Below are positions 36,135 to 45,311 of a stretch of 64,000 bases of DNA, piece by piece (position 1 is the stretch's first letter; each line of letters begins with the position of its first letter). Made by a program: the position numbers and the translations under genes. This DNA comes from Citrobacter freundii ATCC 8090 = MTCC 1658 = NBRC 12681 (GTDB lineage Bacteria; Pseudomonadota; Gammaproteobacteria; Enterobacterales; Enterobacteriaceae): contig NZ_CP049015.1 in the NCBI RefSeq assembly GCF_011064845.1, positions 2,418,001 through 2,482,000 of the forward strand, read 5' to 3'. Under the pieces are notes generated by a model. It was not told where the DNA came from. It did not search any database and was given only the letters and a program-made list of their open reading frames with translations.

Positions 36135-37217
36135 ATGAAACTTAAATTAGTTGCAGTGGCAGTGACTAGCCTGTTGGCGGCAGGTGCGGTAAACGCAGCT
36201 GAGGTATATAACAAAGACGCAAACAAACTGGATATCTACGGAAAAGTTCACGCTCAGCACTACTTCTCTGACGACAACGGCAGCGATGGCGACAAAACCT
36301 ACGCGCGTCTGGGCTTCAAAGGTGAAACTCAGATCAATGACCAGCTGGTTGGTTTTGGTCAGTGGGAATATGAATTCAAAGGCAACCGTTCTGAATCCCA
36401 GGGCTCTGAAGCAGACAAAACTCGTCTGGCATTCGCTGGTCTGAAATTCGCTGAATACGGTTCTTTCGACTACGGTCGTAACTACGGCGTGGCCTACGAC
36501 ATCGGCGCATGGACCGACGTCCTGCCTGAGTTCGGTGGTGATACCTGGACCCAGACTGACGTATTCATGACTGGCCGTACTACCGGCGTTGCAACCTACC
36601 GTAACACCGACTTCTTCGGTCTGGTTGAAGGTCTGAACTTTGCTGCTCAGTACCAGGGCAAAAATGACCGTGACAACCTGAAAGAAGCTAACGGTGACGG
36701 CTTCGGTCTGTCTACCACTTATGAGTATGAAGGCTTTGGCGTAGGTGCTACCTATGCGAAATCTGACCGTACCGACAAACAGTCTGTCGGTAACGGCGGT
36801 TTCATGGCTTCCGGTAAAAACGCTGAAGTATGGGCCGCTGGTCTGAAATATGATGCGAACAACATCTACCTGGCAACCACCTACTCTGAAACCCGCAACA
36901 TGACCACCTATGGTGGCTCCGGTGTTACTGGTATTGCAGATAAAGCACAGAACTTTGAAGTAGTTGCTCAGTACCAGTTCGACTTCGGTCTGCGTCCGTC
37001 CGTTGCTTACCTGAAATCCAAAGGTAAAGACATCAACGGTTACGGCGACCAGGATCTGGTTGAATACGTAGACCTGGGTGCTACTTACTACTTCAACAAA
37101 AACATGTCCACCTTCGTTGATTACAAAATCAACCTGCTGGATGACAACAACTTCACCAATGCAGCGAAAGTGTCAACTGACAACATCGTGGCTGTTGGTC
37201 TGAACTACCAGTTCTAA
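36135..37217 (+). CDS. ompD: OmpD/NmpC-type general porin
   Basis: Outer-membrane trimeric 16-strand porin of the OmpC/OmpF family, 360 residues. Signal peptide ends [11 protein letters not shown]; the C-terminal residues NYQF give the terminal Phe needed for BAM assembly. Constriction loop 3 carries [19 protein letters not shown]. Sequence and location (between yddG and smvA) match Salmonella OmpD; E. coli K-12 retains only a fragment at this site, as I recall. Codon choice is that of a highly expressed gene. Confidence 0.92.
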   Translation: MKLKLVAVAVTSLLAAGAVNAAEVYNKDANKLDIYGKVHAQHYFSDDNGSDGDKTYARLGFKGETQINDQLVGFGQWEYEFKGNRSESQGSEADKTRLAFAGLKFAEYGSFDYGRNYGVAYDIGAWTDVLPEFGGDTWTQTDVFMTGRTTGVATYRNTDFFGLVEGLNFAAQYQGKNDRDNLKEANGDGFGLSTTYEYEGFGVGATYAKSDRTDKQSVGNGGFMASGKNAEVWAAGLKYDANNIYLATTYSETRNMTTYGGSGVTGIADKAQNFEVVAQYQFDFGLRPSVAYLKSKGKDINGYGDQDLVEYVDLGATYYFNKNMSTFVDYKINLLDDNNFTNAAKVSTDNIVAVGLNYQF

Positions 37218-37237
37218 TTTTGTTGTAGTCAGAATAC

Positions 37238-37265
37238 AAAGCCAGTCCTTCAAGGGCTGGCTTTT
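37238..37265 (+). terminator. Terminator of the porin gene
   Basis: AAAGCCAGTCCTT and AAGGGCTGGCTTT form a strong stem with a minimal loop followed by TTT. Confidence 0.88.
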
Positions 37266-37300
37266 TCTCTTGATGTAGACTCGGTCATAAGGAGTATGCC

Positions 37301-37741
37301 GTGCAGACATTCACTGGTCGTTGTCTTTGCGGACAGAGTCATTTTACCGTCGACGTCGAAATGCTGGATGTCTATGCCTGCCATTGTACGCTGTGTCAGA
37401 AATGGTCTGGCGGCATCGCCATGTATCTGGAAGCCAGCGCTCACCCGCTGATGTCACCAGAATCGGTAGAACCTTCGCACTTTCCTTCCTCAAATCGTGG
37501 TGAACGGTTCTTCTGTTCCGGCTGCGGATGCCCACTGTGGTTTACGTTGACGGACAGCGATCGCTACTTTATTCCGTGGACACTTCTGGAGCTTAATGAG
37601 GTAGATCGCCGCCGCCTGATATTAGCAGCAGAAATCTATACGGAAACACAGCCTGCGTTCTGGAGATTGACGGGGCAATACGCTCGACTGAGTGGGAAAG
37701 AAGTCGAAGAGATGGATTACCCCTGTCATTTAGCTCACTAG
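37301..37741 (+). CDS. GFA/CENP-V-domain zinc protein
   Basis: A 146-residue protein of the glutathione-dependent formaldehyde-activating (GFA) fold. Zinc-binding cysteines: RCLCGQSHF, CHCTLCQKWSG and FFCSGCGCPLW. The start is GTG at 37301, with AAGGAG 6 bases upstream. Family members are mostly uncharacterised; formaldehyde activation cannot be assumed for this one. It lies between the porin and smvA and converges on smvA with a 3-base gap. Confidence 0.88.
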   Translation: MQTFTGRCLCGQSHFTVDVEMLDVYACHCTLCQKWSGGIAMYLEASAHPLMSPESVEPSHFPSSNRGERFFCSGCGCPLWFTLTDSDRYFIPWTLLELNEVDRRRLILAAEIYTETQPAFWRLTGQYARLSGKEVEEMDYPCHLAH

Positions 37742-37744
37742 TTA

Positions 37745-39229
37745 TTAACGTTGTACCTTTGCCAGACTGAACCACATTCCTATCGCTAATACGATAAGCA
37801 TGCTGCCGGCGCTGCTTAAGGCCACGCTATGTGACCAGGTGAACGCTTCTCTGGCAGCCGTCAGCAATGCCTCACTCAGTGACGACGGGAGCGAGTGCGC
37901 CAGTTGTACCGCCTCCCCCATTGACGATGAGGCACGTTCCATTTCCTGCGGATTAAGTCCGGCTGGCGGCAGAATCGATGCAGAAAAGCTACGGCTCAAC
38001 AGCAAACCAAAGATAGCTATCCCAAGTCCGGCTCCCAGTTCATAAGCCATTGTCTCGATGGCACCCGCGGCCGCGGCTTTTTCCGCAGGTGCTGCTGCCA
38101 TGATAGCCGCTGTTGAAGCCAGAAGCGCACTGGCGGCGCTGAAGCCGAGCAAAGCCATCAAAATCCAGGCTTGTACCTGTTGGCTACTGAAATCCGTCAT
38201 CGCCAGGCCGTAAAAGCTAACAGCGCTCAGCGCCATACCCGCCGTCGCCACACATCGTAATCCCAGACGTGAAACCAACATACCGGCAATCGGTCCGCTG
38301 AAACCACTTGCCAGCATCACCGGCAGCATGAACAACCCTGCCTGATACGGTGTTAAGCCGTGGACAAACTGTAGCTCCTGAGCCATCAGTAACTCGAAAC
38401 CCACCAGCGTTATCATCGCGGTCATCGCCATCACTACGCCACTTAAGATTATGCGATGTGTGAACAACCGCATATCAATCATCGGGCGGGCTGCCGCAAG
38501 CTGGATGCGGACAAACTGCCACAACAGCAAAGCGCCGGTTAACAGCGTCAGGGCGATGGCAACGGTCGCCGTATGCCCTTTCAGCGCGGTTTTGGCGCTG
38601 TAAACCAGCAGCAGAATGGCAACAATCAGCATTATCGCATGACCAAAATTTAACGATTGATCGCGACGTCCAGCCTGACGCGGCACTAAGCGTGCGGTTA
38701 AGGCCATTACCACCAGGACAATCGGTACATTAATTAAGAATACTGATCCCCAGTAGAAGTGCTCCAGTAGCATCCCGCCAACCAGTGGGCCAAACGCCGC
38801 ACCGCCGGAACCAACCGCGGCCCAGACGCCGAGCGCCATATTACGATGCCGTTGCTCAGCGAACGTGGCGCGAATCCCCGCAAGCGTTGCCGGCACAATC
38901 ATCGCCGCGCCAATCGCCAACACGGCCCGGGTGACAATCAGCCAGCTGGCGCTATGAGCAAAAGCGGCCGCCAGTGATGCCAGACCAAACAAGCCTCCAC
39001 CTAACAGCAGCAGGCGTTTAAAGCCGATGCGATCGCCCAGCGCGCCCATTGGCAATACCATACCTGCCATTACCAGGGAATAAATATCAATGATCCACAG
39101 CAGCTCGTTGCCACTGGCACCCAGCGTCATACTCAGCGTGGGCGCGGCAACGTGCAGCACCGTTGCATCAATCGCAACAGGGATGTAGACCAGCACAATA
39201 ATCACTAACGTTAACCACTGACGAAACAT
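37745..39229 (-). CDS. smvA: SmvA, MFS (DHA2) multidrug efflux pump
   Basis: A 14-transmembrane proton-driven exporter, 494 residues, related to QacA. In Salmonella and Klebsiella SmvA exports methyl viologen, acriflavine and cationic biocides such as chlorhexidine. Start chosen at the ATG at 39229, which has a GGGAG site and gives the conserved MFRQWLTLVIIVLVYIPVAID; an upstream in-frame ATG lies inside the divergent repressor. DHA2 motifs: VLHVAAPTLS, MGALGDRIGFKRLLLLG (motif A) and WAAVGSGGAAFGPLVGG (motif C). Confidence 0.93.
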   Translation of the reverse strand: MFRQWLTLVIIVLVYIPVAIDATVLHVAAPTLSMTLGASGNELLWIIDIYSLVMAGMVLPMGALGDRIGFKRLLLLGGGLFGLASLAAAFAHSASWLIVTRAVLAIGAAMIVPATLAGIRATFAEQRHRNMALGVWAAVGSGGAAFGPLVGGMLLEHFYWGSVFLINVPIVLVVMALTARLVPRQAGRRDQSLNFGHAIMLIVAILLLVYSAKTALKGHTATVAIALTLLTGALLLWQFVRIQLAAARPMIDMRLFTHRIILSGVVMAMTAMITLVGFELLMAQELQFVHGLTPYQAGLFMLPVMLASGFSGPIAGMLVSRLGLRCVATAGMALSAVSFYGLAMTDFSSQQVQAWILMALLGFSAASALLASTAAIMAAAPAEKAAAAGAIETMAYELGAGLGIAIFGLLLSRSFSASILPPAGLNPQEMERASSSMGEAVQLAHSLPSSLSEALLTAAREAFTWSHSVALSSAGSMLIVLAIGMWFSLAKVQR

Positions 39230-39251
39230 AAAACTCCCTTCAAAACTGAAA

Positions 39252-39304
39252 CTGGACACACGTCCAGGTTCGGCGATCCTACGGAAATTTGAACGTATGT
39301 CCAA
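39252..39304. promoter_or_regulatory. Two palindromic operators between smvA and smvR
   Basis: A perfect CTGGAC-ACAC-GTCCAG at 39252-39267 and a related TTGAAC-GTAT-GTCCAA at 39289-39304, both 6-4-6, lie in the intergenic region 37 bases apart centre to centre. They are the likely SmvR binding sites repressing both genes. Confidence 0.7.
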
Positions 39305-39345
39305 CTTTTTGTTAGACTGCGTGCTAAACGGATATGGGAGGAACG

Positions 39346-39924
39346 ATGAGCTATCTAAATCGGGATGAACGTCGGGAAGTGATTCTGCAGGCGGCAATGC
39401 GCGTCGCGCTTGAGGAAGGATTTACCGCCATGACGGTGCGGCGTATTGCCACGGAAGCTCAGGTGTCAACCGGCCAGGTGCATCATCACTTTACGTCTGC
39501 CGGCGAGTTAAAATCCCTCGCTTTTGTGCAACTGATCCGTACTCTTCTGGATGCCGAACTGGTCAGCGCAAACGCCAGCTTCCGTGAACGGCTGCATGCC
39601 ATGCTGGGCAGCGAAGATGGCGGGTTCGAACCCTATATAAAACTATGGCGTGAAGCGCAGGTTCTGGCGGATAAAGATCCGGAAATCAAAAGCGCTTACC
39701 TGATGACCATGCGGATGTGGCACGAAGAAACCGCCGCTATCATCTCTCAGGGACAGAAAGCCGGTGAGTTTTCTTCACGCCCGGATGCTGCCGATGTGGC
39801 CTGGCGTTTAATTGCGTTGGTATGCGGTCTGGATGGCATCTATGTATTAGGCATTGAGGAAATGGCCGATCCTGCATTCGAACGCCACCTGGATAGTATG
39901 ATTACGTTAGAGTTAGTTAATTGA
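39346..39924 (+). CDS. smvR: SmvR, TetR-family repressor of smvA
   Basis: A 192-residue TetR regulator, start at the ATG at 39346 after GGGAGGA. N-terminal HTH (VILQAAMRVALEEGFTAMTV, then VSTGQVHHHFTSAGEL); the ligand domain is C-terminal. It is divergent from smvA, the arrangement described in Klebsiella, where loss of SmvR raises SmvA expression and cationic biocide tolerance. Confidence 0.9.
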   Translation: MSYLNRDERREVILQAAMRVALEEGFTAMTVRRIATEAQVSTGQVHHHFTSAGELKSLAFVQLIRTLLDAELVSANASFRERLHAMLGSEDGGFEPYIKLWREAQVLADKDPEIKSAYLMTMRMWHEETAAIISQGQKAGEFSSRPDAADVAWRLIALVCGLDGIYVLGIEEMADPAFERHLDSMITLELVN

Positions 39925-40135
39925 TGTTATAGATGAATTAATAATACATCTTTTATATTTACAATTGGTAACACTTAAGCAACGTGTAATTCCCTCATCA
40001 CGCCGCGTTATTGCGCTTTTTTATCTATTCTTTCAGTCAATATTCCCAAAACTTTTCAATAGTTTCTAAAAGAACTCGCGCGGCGCTGTATGCGTTTATT
40101 TCTTTTTCATGAACGGCATGTGCATGGAGAATAAT

Positions 40136-41521
40136 ATGTCAGCATCAAATGAGAAAAATAATCGTTATCTTTTAACTGACTGGAAACCCGAAAATCCTGC
40201 CTTTTGGGAAAACAAAGGTAAGCACATTGCCCGAAGAAACCTCTGGATATCAGTGAGTTGCTTGCTGCTTGCGTTTTGCGTCTGGATGTTGTTCAGCGCT
40301 GTTGCTGTCAATCTGAATAAAATTGGTTTTAATTTTACCACCGATCAACTGTTTTTATTAACGGCATTACCTTCTCTTTCTGGTGCAATATTGCGCGTTC
40401 CCTACTCCTTTATGGTACCTATATTTGGGGGGCGACGCTGGACCATTTTTAGCACCGTCATTCTGGTTATTCCCTGCGTCTGGCTCGGTTTTGCCGTGCA
40501 AAATACGGCTACTCCGTTTGGCGTATTTATTATCATTGCGCTGATGTGTGGGTTTGCTGGCGCTAACTTTGCCTCCAGCATGGGCAATATCAGTTTTTTC
40601 TTCCCCAAAGCGAAGCAAGGTAGCGCACTAGGCATTAACGGTGGCCTCGGCAACCTCGGTGTCAGCGTGATGCAGTTGATCGCGCCGCTGGTGATCTTTC
40701 TCCCCATTTTTACCTTCCTGGGCGTGCAGGGCGTACCACAAGCTGATGGATCGTTACTGTCACTGGCCAATGCCGCATGGATTTGGGTGCCGTTACTGCT
40801 GATAGCGACCGTGGCAGCGGGCATAGGAATGAACGACATTGCCAGTTCGAAGGCCTCAATTGCCTCCCAACTACCGGTCCTCAAGCGTTTTCATTTGTGG
40901 TTATTAAGTCTGCTGTATCTCGCCACCTTCGGTTCGTTTATCGGTTTTTCAGCAGGCTTTGCCATGCTGGCGAAAACACAGTTCCCTGACGTGAATATTC
41001 TGCAACTGGCGTTCTTTGGGCCCTTCATCGGTGCGCTTGCGCGATCGGCGGGCGGCGTTATCTCTGACAAGTTTGGTGGTGTGCGTGTCACCTTAATTAA
41101 CTTCATCTTTATGGCACTGTTCAGCGCCCTGCTGTTTCTCACTTTGCCCGGCTCGGGCGAAGGAAGCTTTATCGCGTTTTACCTGGTGTTTATGGGCTTG
41201 TTCCTGACCGCGGGTCTGGGAAGCGGTTCGACCTTCCAGATGATTGCGGTGATCTTTCGCAAAATCACCATTTACCGGGTGAAGCTGCACGGTGGTACTG
41301 AAGAACAGGCCCAGCGTGAGGCGGTAACCGATACCGCCGCCGCCCTGGGATTTATCTCCGCAATTGGCGCTGTCGGGGGCTTCTTCATCCCGAAAGCGTT
41401 TGGTTCATCGCTGGCGCTGACCGGATCTCCGGTAGGCGCCATGAAAATATTCCTTGTGTTCTACATCGTCTGCGTGCTGGTGACCTGGCTGGTTTACGGC
41501 CGTAAATCACAAAAAAAATAG
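40136..41521 (+). CDS. narU: NarU, nitrate/nitrite transporter
   Basis: MFS transporter of the NarK/NarU family, 461 residues, twelve transmembrane segments. Start at the ATG at 40136 with GGAG 6 bases upstream; an earlier in-frame ATG is less well placed. Signature segments GFAGANFASSMGNISFFFPK and NGGLGNLGVS (first nitrate signature) and the late GFISAIGAVGGFFIPKAFG. In E. coli NarU works under nutrient starvation. It precedes narZYWV by 49 bases. Confidence 0.96.
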   Translation: MSASNEKNNRYLLTDWKPENPAFWENKGKHIARRNLWISVSCLLLAFCVWMLFSAVAVNLNKIGFNFTTDQLFLLTALPSLSGAILRVPYSFMVPIFGGRRWTIFSTVILVIPCVWLGFAVQNTATPFGVFIIIALMCGFAGANFASSMGNISFFFPKAKQGSALGINGGLGNLGVSVMQLIAPLVIFLPIFTFLGVQGVPQADGSLLSLANAAWIWVPLLLIATVAAGIGMNDIASSKASIASQLPVLKRFHLWLLSLLYLATFGSFIGFSAGFAMLAKTQFPDVNILQLAFFGPFIGALARSAGGVISDKFGGVRVTLINFIFMALFSALLFLTLPGSGEGSFIAFYLVFMGLFLTAGLGSGSTFQMIAVIFRKITIYRVKLHGGTEEQAQREAVTDTAAALGFISAIGAVGGFFIPKAFGSSLALTGSPVGAMKIFLVFYIVCVLVTWLVYGRKSQKK

Positions 41522-41570
41522 TCATCTTTTGGCCTGTGTAGGCAACGTTATTCGAAGCAGGAGTTATGTC

Positions 41571-44500
41571 ATGAGTAAACTGTTAGACCGCTTTCGCTAC
41601 TTTAAACAAAAGGGCGATACGTTTGCCGAGGGGCATGGGCAAGTAATGCACACCAACCGGGACTGGGAAGACAGCTATCGTCAGCGCTGGCAGTTCGATA
41701 AAATTGTGCGATCTACCCACGGCGTTAACTGTACCGGCTCATGCAGCTGGAAAATCTACGTCAAAAACGGGCTGGTAACCTGGGAAACTCAGCAAACCGA
41801 CTACCCGCGTACCCGCCCTGACCTGCCAAATCATGAGCCCCGTGGCTGCCCACGCGGCGCAAGTTACTCGTGGTATCTCTACAGCGCTAACCGCCTGAAA
41901 TATCCACTGGTGCGTAAACGCTTAATCGAATTGTGGCGCGACGCCCTGTCCCGCCAGCCCGATCCGGTGCTGGCCTGGGAATCCATTATGAACGACCCGC
42001 AAAAATGCCAGAGCTACAAGCAGGTACGCGGGCGCGGTGGGTTTATCCGTTCCAACTGGAAAGAACTTAATCAACTGATTGCTGCTGCCAACGTCTGGAC
42101 GGTGAAAACCTACGGCCCTGATCGTGTGGCCGGATTCTCTCCCATCCCCGCAATGTCGATGGTCTCCTATGCCGCAGGTACGCGCTATCTCTCGCTACTG
42201 GGCGGAACCTGTCTGAGCTTCTATGACTGGTACTGCGACTTACCGCCCGCGTCACCGATGACCTGGGGCGAGCAGACCGACGTTCCTGAATCCGCCGACT
42301 GGTATAACTCCAGCTATATCATCGCCTGGGGCTCTAACGTGCCGCAGACCCGTACCCCGGACGCGCACTTTTTTACTGAAGTTCGCTACAAAGGCACCAA
42401 GACAATTGCCATTACGCCAGACTACTCGGAAGTCGCCAAACTGTGCGACCAGTGGCTGGCACCGAAACAAGGGACAGACAGCGCGCTGGCAATGGCGATG
42501 GGCCACGTCATCCTGAAAGAGTTCCATCTCGACAATCCCAGCGATTATTTCCTCAATTACTGTCGTCGCTATACCGATATGCCGATGCTGGTGCTGCTGG
42601 ATGCCCGCGAAGATGGCAGCTACGTGCCTGGGCGCATGATGCGCGCCTCAGACCTTGTCGATGGTCTGGGTGAAAGCAACAATCCAGAGTGGAAAACGGT
42701 GGCTTTCAACCGCGAGGGCGAACTGGTTGTCCCGAACGGATCTATCGGTTTTCGCTGGGGCGAGAAAGGCAAATGGAACCTGGAACCCCTGGCGGCTGGT
42801 GCTGAAACAGAGCTTTCCCTCTCGCTGCTTGGCCAGCATGATGACGTGACCGGCGTGGCATTCCCCTATTTTGGCGGCAACGAAAACCCACATTTTCGCA
42901 GTGTAAAACAAGAACCGGTGCTGATCCGTCGACTACCGGTAAAACATCTCACCCTCGCTGACGGTAGCCGTTGCCCGGTGGTGAGCGTCTATGATCTAGT
43001 GCTGGCGAATTACGGCCTCGACCGTGGTCTGGATGATGTTCATAGCGCACAAGATTACAGCGAAGTAAAAGCCTACACCCCGGCCTGGGGTGAGCAAATT
43101 ACCGGCGTGCCACGCCGTCATATCGAACAAATCGCCCGTGAGTTTGCCGATACCGCGCACAAAACGCATGGCCGTTCGATGATCATCCTCGGGGCTGGCG
43201 TTAACCACTGGTATCACATGGACATGAACTACCGCGGGATGATTAACATCCTGGTATTCTGTGGTTGCGTGGGACAAAGCGGCGGCGGCTGGGCGCACTA
43301 TGTGGGTCAGGAGAAACTGCGTCCGCAAACCGGTTGGTTGCCGCTGGCCTTTGCGCTGGACTGGAACCGCCCACCGCGTCAGATGAACAGCACCTCGTTT
43401 TTCTACAACCACTCCAGTCAGTGGCGTTATGAAAAACTCACCGCGCAAGAGCTCCTCTCTCCGCTGGCCGATGCGTCGAAGTTTAGCGGACATTTGATTG
43501 ACTTTAACGTACGAGCTGAACGAATGGGCTGGCTGCCCTCTGCGCCGCAGCTTAACCTTAACCCATTGACCGTCAAAGCGAAGGCAGAACAGGCTGGGTT
43601 ATCTCCTGCGCAATACACTGCCCAAGCGCTGAAGTCGGGTGATATTCGTTTTGCCTGCGAGCAGCCGGATAGCGGCAAAAACCACCCACGCAACCTCTTC
43701 GTCTGGCGCTCTAACCTGCTCGGTTCCTCAGGTAAAGGGCATGAATACATGCTCAAGTATTTACTGGGTACCGAAAGCGGGATCCAGGGGGAAGCGCTCG
43801 GTTCAAGTGAGGGTATTAAACCTGAAGAGGTTGAATGGCAGTCCGCGGCGATAGAGGGCAAGCTCGATCTGCTGGTCACGCTCGATTTCCGTATGTCCAG
43901 CACCTGTTTGTTCTCCGATATCGTTTTGCCAACCGCTACCTGGTATGAAAAAGACGATATGAACACCTCGGATATGCATCCGTTTATTCACCCGTTGTCC
44001 GCGGCGGTCGACCCGGCATGGGAATCGAAGAGTGACTGGGAAATTTATAAAGGCATCGCCAAAGTGTTCTCTGAGGTATGTGTCGGACACCTTGGACAAG
44101 AAACGGATGTGGTGTTGCAACCACTGCAACACGACTCTCCGGCAGAGCTGGCGCAGCCGTTTGACATTTTGGACTGGCGCAAAGGCGAATGCGATCTCCT
44201 CCCGGGGAAAACGGCACCGAATATCGCCGTTGTGGAACGTGACTACCCCGCTACCTACGAACGCTTTACTTCACTCGGTCCGCTCATGGACAAGCTTGGT
44301 AACGGTGGGAAAGGCATTGCGTGGAATACCCAGGCGGAAGTCGATTTCCTCGGCAAGCTGAACTACACCAAACGCGAAGGCCCGGCAAAAGGCCGACCGC
44401 TGATTGATACCGCGCTGGATGCCTCTGAGGTGATCCTCGCCCTGGCGCCGGAAACCAACGGTCAGGTGGCGGTGAAAGCCTGGGAAGCGCTGGGGGCGAT

Positions 44501-45311
44501 GACCGGACGCGACCATACGCATCTGGCGTTGAACAAAGAAGACGAAAAGATTCGTTTTCGCGATATCCAGGCGCAGCCGCGCAAAATCATCTCCAGTCCT
44601 ACCTGGTCCGGCCTTGAAAGCGAACATGTCTCCTATAACGCAGGCTATACCAACGTCCACGAGTTGATCCCATGGCGTACCCTGTCCGGTCGCCAGCAGC
44701 TGTACCAGGATCACGCGTGGATGCGAGCCTTCGGTGAAAGCCTGGTGGCGTATCGTCCGCCTATCGATACCCGCAGCGTCAGTGAAATGCGCGAGGTTCC
44801 GCCTAACGGCTTCCCGGAAAAAGCCCTCAACTTCCTGACGCCGCACCAGAAATGGGGGATCCACTCCACCTACAGCGAAAACCTACTGATGCTGACGCTT
44901 TCGCGCGGCGGCCCCATTGTCTGGATCAGCGAGACCGATGCCAAAGAGCTGGGCATTGAGGATAACGACTGGATTGAAGCCTTCAACGCCAACGGTGCGC
45001 TCACCGCGCGTGCAGTGGTGAGTCAACGCGTGCCGCCGGGAATGACCATGATGTATCACGCTCAGGAGCGAATCATGAATATCCCAGGCTCGGAAGTCAC
45101 CGGGATGCGTGGCGGGATCCATAACTCGGTCACCCGCGTCTGCCCGAAACCCACGCACATGATCGGCGGCTATGCGCAACTGGCATACAGCTTCAACTAT
45201 TACGGGACGGTCGGCTCTAACCGCGATGAGTTCATCATGATTAGAAAAATGAAAAACATTAACTGGCTGGATGATGAAGGTCGCGATCAGGTACAGGAGG
45301 CGAAAAAATGA
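41571..45311 (+). CDS. narZ: NarZ, nitrate reductase Z alpha subunit
   Basis: Molybdopterin catalytic subunit reducing nitrate to nitrite, 1246 residues, equal to E. coli NarZ. Start at the ATG at 41571 with a GGAG site. FS0 cluster motif HGVNCTGSCSW, the molybdenum-ligand Asp in YDWYCDLPPASP, and late YSFNYYGTVGSNRDEF. Membrane-attached on the cytoplasmic side. E. coli NRZ is sigma-S dependent rather than induced by nitrate. Overlaps narY by 4 bases. Confidence 0.97.
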   Translation: MSKLLDRFRYFKQKGDTFAEGHGQVMHTNRDWEDSYRQRWQFDKIVRSTHGVNCTGSCSWKIYVKNGLVTWETQQTDYPRTRPDLPNHEPRGCPRGASYSWYLYSANRLKYPLVRKRLIELWRDALSRQPDPVLAWESIMNDPQKCQSYKQVRGRGGFIRSNWKELNQLIAAANVWTVKTYGPDRVAGFSPIPAMSMVSYAAGTRYLSLLGGTCLSFYDWYCDLPPASPMTWGEQTDVPESADWYNSSYIIAWGSNVPQTRTPDAHFFTEVRYKGTKTIAITPDYSEVAKLCDQWLAPKQGTDSALAMAMGHVILKEFHLDNPSDYFLNYCRRYTDMPMLVLLDAREDGSYVPGRMMRASDLVDGLGESNNPEWKTVAFNREGELVVPNGSIGFRWGEKGKWNLEPLAAGAETELSLSLLGQHDDVTGVAFPYFGGNENPHFRSVKQEPVLIRRLPVKHLTLADGSRCPVVSVYDLVLANYGLDRGLDDVHSAQDYSEVKAYTPAWGEQITGVPRRHIEQIAREFADTAHKTHGRSMIILGAGVNHWYHMDMNYRGMINILVFCGCVGQSGGGWAHYVGQEKLRPQTGWLPLAFALDWNRPPRQMNSTSFFYNHSSQWRYEKLTAQELLSPLADASKFSGHLIDFNVRAERMGWLPSAPQLNLNPLTVKAKAEQAGLSPAQYTAQALKSGDIRFACEQPDSGKNHPRNLFVWRSNLLGSSGKGHEYMLKYLLGTESGIQGEALGSSEGIKPEEVEWQSAAIEGKLDLLVTLDFRMSSTCLFSDIVLPTATWYEKDDMNTSDMHPFIHPLSAAVDPAWESKSDWEIYKGIAKVFSEVCVGHLGQETDVVLQPLQHDSPAELAQPFDILDWRKGECDLLPGKTAPNIAVVERDYPATYERFTSLGPLMDKLGNGGKGIAWNTQAEVDFLGKLNYTKREGPAKGRPLIDTALDASEVILALAPETNGQVAVKAWEALGAMTGRDHTHLALNKEDEKIRFRDIQAQPRKIISSPTWSGLESEHVSYNAGYTNVHELIPWRTLSGRQQLYQDHAWMRAFGESLVAYRPPIDTRSVSEMREVPPNGFPEKALNFLTPHQKWGIHSTYSENLLMLTLSRGGPIVWISETDAKELGIEDNDWIEAFNANGALTARAVVSQRVPPGMTMMYHAQERIMNIPGSEVTGMRGGIHNSVTRVCPKPTHMIGGYAQLAYSFNYYGTVGSNRDEFIMIRKMKNINWLDDEGRDQVQEAKK

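Noticed and set aside
39230-39397. Long N-terminal extension of SmvA overlapping smvR
   Set aside because: The extension covers the operator region and part of smvR; the ATG at 39229 has its own ribosome site and the conserved first transmembrane segment.
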